Positions 5,474 through 10,017 of a DNA stretch of 10,017 nt are shown here, in pieces. The position numbers and the translations under genes were made by a program. The notes under the pieces were generated by a model. That model worked only from the letters and a program-made list of their open reading frames with translations, searched no databases and was not told the DNA's origin. The DNA comes from Anaerolineales bacterium (lineage in GTDB: Bacteria > Chloroflexota > Anaerolineae > Anaerolineales > UBA11657): positions 1 through 10,017 of the forward strand of contig CANNEJ010000033.1 of assembly GCA_947503585.1 (NCBI GenBank), written 5' to 3'. How positions within the stretch are numbered: position 1 is the first letter of the stretch; each line of letters begins with the position of its first letter.

Positions 5474-7489
5474 GTGAACAAACTGCTCAAGACAATCTAC
5501 ACTTGGCTTGCCTGCCTGACCATTTCCGCGCTTGTTGTGGCTTGCGCAGCGCCGGCCGAAGGCGTGGCGCAAGCGGATGCCACGCAGCCACCGGCCGCAA
5601 GTGCAACCCTGCCCTCCGCCAGTGCAACGGCGCCCGCCAGCACCGCCACACCCGGACCCGCACCCACGCGCGCCCAGCAAATGCTGCAGCAACTGGCGCA
5701 AGTGCAGCTCCCCGACGGCAACCAGCGCGAGCAGGCCATGCGCCTGCTGGGCATTGCGGATATTCCCGAAGTAATTGCCACCAACGCAACCAGCCGAGTG
5801 CTCGGTGATGCCGACACTTTTTGGGTATCCAATTTGGACAACGACAAGCATTTTCAGGTGCAGGCATCCCTGAAGTACCGCGGCGAATATGTTTACCTCT
5901 ACATTGAGGACGGCCTGGAATTCAAGCCCGCTGAAGCAGAGGCGCTTATAGACCGCTTTGAAACACAGATGCTGCCCACCATAAAACAATTCTTTGGCAA
6001 CGAGTGGAATCCGGGGGTGGACGGCGATCCGCGCCTTTTCATTCTCTTTGCGCGCGGGCTGGGCAGCAGCGTGCTGGGGTATTACAGCAGCGTGGACTCA
6101 TTTTCACGTCTGGCACACAAATATTCCAACGAACGCGAGATGTTCTACATCAACGCAAGCCTGACTGAGCTCGGCAACTCCCAGCTGGCATCCACACTTG
6201 GGCATGAGTTTCAGCACATGGTGCACTGGGCAAACGATCCCAACGAGGAAACCTGGGTCAACGAGGGCAGCTCGGTGCTGGCGGAGTTCCTCACCGGGGC
6301 ACTTCCCGGATTTGACTACAGCTTTCTCGCCAACCCGGACTTGCAGCTGAACACCTGGAGCGAAGCCGGCGCCAACGCGGACTCACTCCCGCATTACGGC
6401 GCCGGCTTTCTTTTCCTGCTGTATTTTTTGGACCGCTTTGGCGAAGAAGCCACGCGCGCGCTTGTTGCGAGCCCGCTAAATGGAATGGCATCCATCGATG
6501 AAGTGCTGAAGACCCAGAACTTTCGCGATCCTCGCACCAGTGCCGTAATAACCGCTGATGATTTATTTACAGACTGGGTGGTAGCCAACCGTGTCAACAG
6601 CAGCAAATGGGGGGATGGCCGCTTCGTTTACGGCAACTATCCAGCGTTCCCCGCCAACGCAATGCCCGTACCGCAGCCGGCAGCCTGCCCGTCCACCACT
6701 TCCGGCAGTGTGAAGCAATATGGCACGGACTACGTGGCGTTGGAATGCAGCGCGCCCGCCACGCTGCGCTTTTCCGGCAGCCAGCTGGTAGCGGTGACAC
6801 CTGCGCAGCCCCACTCCGGCAGCTTTGCCATGTGGAGCAACCGCAGCGACAGCATCGACACCACCCTCACGCGTGCGTTTGACCTGCGCAATGTAAAAAA
6901 GGCAACGCTGGACTACTGGGCGTGGTGGCAGCTGGAGTTGAATTATGACTACGCCTATGTGCTGGCCTCTACGGACGGCGGCAACAGCTGGACGTTCCTG
7001 CAGACGCAAAGCACCACCACCGACGACCCCACCGGCAATAATTTTGGCACCGGGTATCAGGGCGACTCCGGTGCAGGCCCGAGCGCGGCCGCCGGCGCAA
7101 CCGCCCAGTGGGTGCGTGAGCAAGTGGACCTGACGCCGTTCGCGGGGCAGGAGCTGCTGCTGCGCTTCGAGTACATCACCGATGGCGCCGTAAACCGGCC
7201 CGGCTTGCTGCTCGATGACATTCGCATTGCAGAGCTGGATTACTTCGAAGACTTTGAGGCGGGCGCGGCGGGCTGGGAACTAAACGGTTGGGTGCGGCTG
7301 GAGAATGAACTGCCGCAGCGCTGGCTGCTGCAGGTGCTGGATGGAAGCACGCGCACGGTGCAGCGCATAGCAATTAATGCCGGCGCTGCCACCGTACAAA
7401 TTAGCGGGCCGGTGACGCTGGCGATTTCCGGCCTGACGCCATTTACAACTGAGGAGGCGCAGTACGAACTAGAGCTGACAGTGCCTTAG
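5474..7489 (+). CDS. Secreted lipoprotein zinc metalloprotease, immune inhibitor A-like (peptidase family M6)
   Basis: A 671-residue exported protease. The signal sequence ends in LVVAC, with lipidated Cys24. A low-complexity Ala/Thr/Pro/Ser linker (about 25-66) lifts the enzyme off the membrane. The catalytic domain spans about 75-375, with zinc motif HEFQH (244-248) in TLGHEFQHMVHW and third ligand Glu264 in WVNEGSS, the arrangement of immune inhibitor A and relatives. The later part (about 415-590) looks like an all-beta accessory domain of the VEG/MAM type: SGSFAMWSN, an aromatic YWAWWQLE strand, ASTDGGNSWTFL and LLLDDIRI. A short beta domain (590-671) ends the protein. Family members degrade host or environmental proteins; here nutrient scavenging is the simplest inference. 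There are two Cys in the mature part (405, 425), possibly a disulfide. The gene stands alone, divergent from M50 and convergent with 7517-7897, with a 27-base gap. Confidence 0.93.
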   Translation: MNKLLKTIYTWLACLTISALVVACAAPAEGVAQADATQPPAASATLPSASATAPASTATPGPAPTRAQQMLQQLAQVQLPDGNQREQAMRLLGIADIPEVIATNATSRVLGDADTFWVSNLDNDKHFQVQASLKYRGEYVYLYIEDGLEFKPAEAEALIDRFETQMLPTIKQFFGNEWNPGVDGDPRLFILFARGLGSSVLGYYSSVDSFSRLAHKYSNEREMFYINASLTELGNSQLASTLGHEFQHMVHWANDPNEETWVNEGSSVLAEFLTGALPGFDYSFLANPDLQLNTWSEAGANADSLPHYGAGFLFLLYFLDRFGEEATRALVASPLNGMASIDEVLKTQNFRDPRTSAVITADDLFTDWVVANRVNSSKWGDGRFVYGNYPAFPANAMPVPQPAACPSTTSGSVKQYGTDYVALECSAPATLRFSGSQLVAVTPAQPHSGSFAMWSNRSDSIDTTLTRAFDLRNVKKATLDYWAWWQLELNYDYAYVLASTDGGNSWTFLQTQSTTTDDPTGNNFGTGYQGDSGAGPSAAAGATAQWVREQVDLTPFAGQELLLRFEYITDGAVNRPGLLLDDIRIAELDYFEDFEAGAAGWELNGWVRLENELPQRWLLQVLDGSTRTVQRIAINAGAATVQISGPVTLAISGLTPFTTEEAQYELELTVP

Positions 7490-7516
7490 TGGCAAGCCGG
7501 CCGCAGCCCGCAGCTT

Positions 7517-7897
7517 TTATGCCGCGGTACGGCGCCGTGGCCACATGCCCGCCAGCCATCCGCCTGCGATCACGGCCAGCCCGGCCCACAGCAGCCACCA
7601 CCAGCCCAGCCACGCGCCCGCCCACAACACCAGCATGCCGCAAAAGCGCACGCCCTCCATGGCGGGCGTATTGTTGCGCAGCATGTAGCTCCCCAGCGCA
7701 GTGCGCACAAAGGTGTTGGCATCCGCGCGCCAAAACAGCACAATCGAAACGAGCATGGATGGCAGCGCGGCCACAATCAGGCCGTAAGCCAGCGCATGCT
7801 GCCAGAGCAGCGCCGCCGCAACCAGTGCAGAAACCCAATCTGTCGCCAGCTTCAGCGGGTGAACCTGCAAGTGCAGCAGGCGTTGGCGCAGCTTCAT
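7517..7897 (-). CDS. Small integral membrane protein, function unknown
   Basis: A 126-residue protein with three to four probable membrane helices, near residues 20-35, 37-56, 86-102 and 103-118. Basic clusters at both ends (MKLRQR and WPRRRTAA) suggest cytoplasmic termini. A polar loop between helices 2 and 3 (FWRADANTFVRTALGSYMLRNNTPAMEG, given here only as its span 55-82) carries several charged residues. I do not recognise a family. It begins 39 bases after the stop of the YtxH-like gene, on the same strand, with at best a weak CGGA upstream, so it is probably the second gene of that transcript. The frame opposite the coding strand is also open but has an implausible composition. Confidence 0.75.
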   Translation of the reverse strand: MKLRQRLLHLQVHPLKLATDWVSALVAAALLWQHALAYGLIVAALPSMLVSIVLFWRADANTFVRTALGSYMLRNNTPAMEGVRFCGMLVLWAGAWLGWWWLLWAGLAVIAGGWLAGMWPRRRTAA

Positions 7898-7936
7898 ACA
7901 ATCCGGGCGAATGTGGCCGGCAACGCTGGCGGGTGC

Positions 7937-8149
7937 TTATGCGTTGCGCTGTGAAAGGTGCTGCAGGCGGCGCTCCATAAAGCGGCGGTTGTCTTGGGCG
8001 GCATCGCGCGCATCCGCCAGTAAATAGTCCACTTGCTCACGCAGGCGTGCCCGCACGTCATGGCCCGCCAGCGGTGCAAATAGCAGCACCGCTGCCGACG
8101 CCACCACCCCGCCGCAAATCGCCCCCGCTAAAAATGTACCAATGCGCAT
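7937..8149 (-). CDS. YtxH-like small membrane-anchored protein
   Basis: A 70-residue protein with an N-terminal glycine-rich membrane helix (about 4-26, GAICGGVVASAAVLLFAP), followed by a charged amphipathic helix rich in Arg/Asp/Gln. This is the layout of YtxH/gas-vesicle-like small proteins, where a helix is followed by a phrase like LFAPxxGxxxRxxL; here it reads LFAPLAGHDVRARL. The function of such proteins is poorly known; some are stress-induced in Firmicutes. The start is fixed by AGGAG (8160-8156) with six-base spacing to ATG 8149, the best Shine-Dalgarno in the window. An upstream in-frame ATG at 8200 is rejected because the -10 of the promoter lies after it. Probably co-transcribed with the membrane protein at 7517-7897. 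Confidence 0.85.
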   Translation of the reverse strand: MRIGTFLAGAICGGVVASAAVLLFAPLAGHDVRARLREQVDYLLADARDAAQDNRRFMERRLQHLSQRNA

Positions 8150-8191
8150 GACAAGCTCCTGAATTGAATTTGCGTCCCGCGCCAGATTATA
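8150..8191 (-). promoter_or_regulatory. Promoter, leader and ribosome binding site of the YtxH-like gene
   Basis: On the minus strand a perfect TATAAT lies at 8191-8186, giving an expected transcription start near 8179 and a leader of about 30 bases. The leader ends with AGGAG (8160-8156) and CTTGTC before ATG 8149. The -35 region is not recognisable. This is a conventional leadered start, unlike the leaderless geometry of other first genes here. Confidence 0.65.
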
Positions 8192-8203
8192 GACAATCAA
8201 ACG

Positions 8204-8234
8204 GCGGGCCTCAGTGCATCAGGCGGCGGCCCGC
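8204..8234 (-). terminator. Hairpin spanning the stop of the 327-residue gene (possible terminator)
   Basis: A perfect seven-base all-GC inverted repeat (GCGGGCC at 8204-8210 with GGCCCGC at 8228-8234) flanks a 17-base loop containing the TGA stop at 8221-8219. On the minus strand it is followed by CGTTTGATTGT, only a weak T-rich tract. It sits directly upstream of the YtxH promoter, so it could insulate the two units. The long loop and poor T-run keep confidence low. Confidence 0.35.
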
Positions 8235-9202
8235 ACTAGCTCCAGCAAGCGCGCCAGCGGGCGCAGCTGGCCCATCTCAAGCGCGTGCAACACCTGCTCC
8301 GTGCGCACGTATTGGCGCACGCGCGTGCCCGCTGCCAGCCGCACGCTGCGGCTGCGAAAATCGCGCTTGTTGAGCCAGCCGCACAAGTGCACCTGCAGCC
8401 CGTAAAACCAGATGTTATGCCACTGCCGCGGCGTGATCACGGGTGTCTGGCGCAAGGCCGGGCTGTGCACGCCCAGCACGCCATCGGGCAGGTCCGCCAC
8501 ACACAAGTAGCGCAGGCAATAAAAATCTGCCGGCACCACCGTGCGCTGCATGGGCTGCAGCAGCAGCGTGCAGTGCAGCTTTTGGTGCGCACGGTCCAGC
8601 CCGCCCAGCTCCACCTGCAGCGGCTGCTTGGCCGCGCTCTTTAGCACCAGCTGCCCCAATGAGCGCCAGCTGCCCGATCCCTGCCATGGGCGCGGCGGAA
8701 TGTGCACCAGGCACAGCGGCTGCGCTTGCGCCACCGCGCGCTGGGTCTCGCGCAAGCTATGCGCCACGCTGCCCGTCACGCATCCAAAAATAAAGATGTC
8801 CTCCTCGGCCAGGCGCTGCGCTGCCAGCTCGGCCGGTGCCACCAACGCACTTGTGCCCAGCAGCCAGCCGGCATCTGCCTGCACACTTTGCACGCCGCCG
8901 GCATGCGTCAGCAAGCTGGGGCGCAGCTCGCACTTGCGGCCGCCCAATGCCAGCTGGCGCTGTGCGCCGGCAGTGGCAGGCGCGTATGCCGGCAATTGAT
9001 AACTTACTTGCGCTTCATCCAGCCAGCGCCGCAGCGCCATTTCAAACGCGACGGCGGCAACCGCACTGCGCAGCCCGGCAGCTTCCATGCCGTCCGCCAG
9101 CGCCTGTCCGTGCAGCAACGACTCGCAAGCCTGCCGCACACCAGCCAGCGAGTACTGCCCCGAGTACGCGAGGCTCACCAAGTCCCCAGTTGTCAGCGCC
9201 AT
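8219..9202 (-). CDS. Unrecognised 327-residue protein, possibly a decayed PD-(D/E)XK nuclease-fold protein
   Basis: A soluble protein without signal or membrane helices. I cannot name its family. The layout recalls restriction-endonuclease-like proteins. An N-terminal helix carries a glutamate (AFEMALRRWL, E54). A turn-strand LALGGRKCELR (84-94) would occupy the D-x(n)-ExK position but reads E92-L-R94, with no clear upstream Asp. A hydrophobic strand, DIFIFGCVTG (135-144), follows. The C-terminal VHLCGWLNKRDFRSRSVRLAAGTRV (span 271-295) resembles the CGW-x3-xF-x(4)-A/L...G-T/S segment I associate with such proteins. If that is right the active site is degraded; this is inference. The sequence has six Cys and is rich in Gln and Leu. 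The ATG at 9202 has no Shine-Dalgarno or clear -10. It lies 168 bases after the right-edge gene, in the same frame. Confidence 0.75.
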   Translation of the reverse strand: MALTTGDLVSLAYSGQYSLAGVRQACESLLHGQALADGMEAAGLRSAVAAVAFEMALRRWLDEAQVSYQLPAYAPATAGAQRQLALGGRKCELRPSLLTHAGGVQSVQADAGWLLGTSALVAPAELAAQRLAEEDIFIFGCVTGSVAHSLRETQRAVAQAQPLCLVHIPPRPWQGSGSWRSLGQLVLKSAAKQPLQVELGGLDRAHQKLHCTLLLQPMQRTVVPADFYCLRYLCVADLPDGVLGVHSPALRQTPVITPRQWHNIWFYGLQVHLCGWLNKRDFRSRSVRLAAGTRVRQYVRTEQVLHALEMGQLRPLARLLELVRAAA

Positions 9203-9370
9203 CTGCAGAGCGAAACTCAGGCCGCGTGCGGGTTCGCCATCACCGCGCCAGTTATCAAAGCCAACGCAGCAGTCGCCTCCCGCCCAACGCTTGGAGCATC
9301 CATCAGCCAGCGTGCTAAATGTAAGCCGAGGCAGCCGCCCGCAGGCACACTGCGCGCCAGCACAGTATGG
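9203..9370. other. 168-base intergenic gap, nothing confidently identified
   Basis: The gap lies between two minus-strand genes. The frame of the 327-residue gene stays open right up to the TAG of the upstream gene, but its translation is Cys/Trp/Gly-rich without start codons, so it is treated as non-coding. A TACATT hexamer (9323-9318, minus) could be a -10 but lacks a matching -35. GGTTCGCC (9231-9238) superficially resembles a tRNA T-loop, yet no cloverleaf can be drawn around it. Confidence 0.4.
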
Positions 9371-10017
9371 CTAAGGCTGAATCTCAAACGCACTCAGGTT
9401 GTCAAATTCTGCCGTGACCACTTCCGACGCATTTGACTTGACCAACACCCCAAAGCGGCCGCGACGCTGCTCCACGCCCGCCACAGTGGTTAGGAAAACA
9501 TCATTGACATACAAGCTCGCCAGCTGGCCCACAACGCGCACGCCAATGCGGTTGCGCATCGCCGGATAGCGGGAGATAGCGCCGGTAACCGTCCACGGCA
9601 GCAGTTCGCTCACCACGCCGTTGCGATGCTCAACAAGTTTGTAAGTGCCGGTGCACGAAATGATGAACGCAAAAAAGTTCAGGTCATTCACCGCCCGAAA
9701 CACCAGCCCGGTGCCTTCGTTGGTGCCGCATTGCGCGATGCTGGCCGTGCCCGAGAAGTAAAAGTCCCGGCGCCCGATGCCATTGAGTGCCCACGCAGCT
9801 GAATCTAGATTACGGAGCGTCAGCCGGTACACGCCGTCTTCAATCTGCCCGCGCGTGGTGCCGTCCGAAAACTGATCCCAGTAATTTGGAATCTGGAATT
9901 CTTCTGTGAACACGGGCTCAGCGCTGGCGCCTTCCATGGCCAGCTGGGCAACGACGGTGGGTGTGGCGGGTGCCGGCACGGTGGCGGTGGGCGCGGCAAC
10001 AGTGGCGGTGGCAGCCA
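9371..10017 (-). CDS. Concanavalin/LamG-like extracellular domain behind a TP-rich linker (C-terminal part, runs off right edge)
   Basis: The visible 215 residues are open to the right edge, so the true start is outside the window; the GTG at 9979 is not a believable start because the linker continues upstream of it. The part begins with a low-complexity Thr/Ala/Pro/Val linker (translated from 10017 to about 9940), then a beta-sandwich domain of about 180 residues. The opening reads FTEEFQIPNYWDQF, followed by IEDGVYRLTLRN, GTGLVFRAVNDLNFFAFIIS, TYKLVEHRNG, RNRIGVRVVGQLASLYVND and the closing FDNLSAFEI. This pattern (dispersed beta strands, then h-x-h-h-x-N-G near the end) is a jellyroll domain common in extracellular parts of Chloroflexota and cyanobacterial proteins, often attached to a membrane segment or kinase. 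Two Cys (in IAQCG and ISCTG) may form a disulfide. A ligand-binding role for sugar or peptide is inference. Confidence 0.82.
   Translation of the reverse strand, partial: AATATVAAPTATVPAPATPTVVAQLAMEGASAEPVFTEEFQIPNYWDQFSDGTTRGQIEDGVYRLTLRNLDSAAWALNGIGRRDFYFSGTASIAQCGTNEGTGLVFRAVNDLNFFAFIISCTGTYKLVEHRNGVVSELLPWTVTGAISRYPAMRNRIGVRVVGQLASLYVNDVFLTTVAGVEQRRGRFGVLVKSNASEVVTAEFDNLSAFEIQP

Noticed and set aside
7494..7519. Terminator-like AAGC...GCTT with TTTT between the convergent M6 and membrane-protein genes
   Set aside because: The stem is interrupted by a bulge and short, and the T-run is only four bases and overlaps a stop codon.
9203..9260. tRNA-like fragment with GGTTCGCC
   Set aside because: No acceptor, D or anticodon stems can be paired around it on either strand.
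9203..9373. Possible TAG read-through joining the right-edge protein to the 327-residue protein
   Set aside because: The two share a frame with only TAG between them, but the intervening translation is Cys/Trp/Gly-rich and unlike either protein. A 168-base open stretch is unremarkable at this GC content, and ATG 9202 begins a plausible N-terminus.
8702..9436. Plus-strand 244-residue frame opposite the 327-residue gene
   Set aside because: Composition is Gln/Arg/His-rich with no domain signal, and it runs across two minus-strand genes and their gap.
1..10017. CRISPR array, insertion sequence, integrase, toxin-antitoxin or defence system
   Set aside because: No regularly spaced repeats, no terminal inverted repeats around a transposase, and no protein with recognised motifs of these systems were found on either strand.

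Overview
This GC-rich, gene-dense window most likely comes from a free-living bacterium of the Chloroflexota (Anaerolineae/Caldilineae-like). This is inferred from three things: secreted lipoproteins with Thr/Ala/Pro-rich linkers, an immune-inhibitor-A-type lipoprotein, and a concanavalin-like extracellular domain behind a TP-rich linker. No rRNA, tRNA or marker gene fixes the taxonomy. Eleven protein genes are supported, two of them cut by the window edges. I see no tRNA, CRISPR array, insertion sequence or phage gene.

Layout. (1) 1-722, minus strand: N-terminal 240 residues of a polytopic, GT-C-like membrane protein running off the left edge. (2) 795-3608, plus strand: a tight three-gene operon of M19 dipeptidase, a four-helix membrane protein, and a PDZ/S41-type lipoprotein, with overlaps of 4 and 17 bases. 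The S41 lipoprotein has lost the expected catalytic serine. (3) 3621-5334, minus strand: an operon of M50 rhomboid-unrelated site-2-type protease, GIY-YIG protein and TsaC/Sua5-type threonylcarbamoyl-AMP synthase, convergent with the S41 gene. (4) 5474-7489, plus strand: an M6 immune-inhibitor-A-like zinc metalloprotease lipoprotein. (5) 7517-10017, minus strand: a small membrane protein, a YtxH-like protein, an unrecognised 327-residue protein that may be a decayed PD-(D/E)XK nuclease fold, and the C-terminal part of a secreted or anchored concanavalin-like protein running off the right edge.

The themes are cell-envelope and extracellular proteolysis (M19, S41-like, M50 and M6 families within about 6.7 kb) plus one housekeeping function (tRNA t6A synthesis). 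No functional link between the four peptidase families is shown; they sit in three separate transcription units.

The most coherent non-gene signal is at the starts. Three, and possibly four, first genes have a -10 hexamer followed by exactly six bases and then the start codon, the geometry of leaderless mRNAs. One of them also has a consensus -35 at 17-base spacing. The YtxH gene instead has a promoter, a short leader and a classical Shine-Dalgarno. The second strong observation is the predicted inactive S41 protease. I do not see a new defence or mobile system here.
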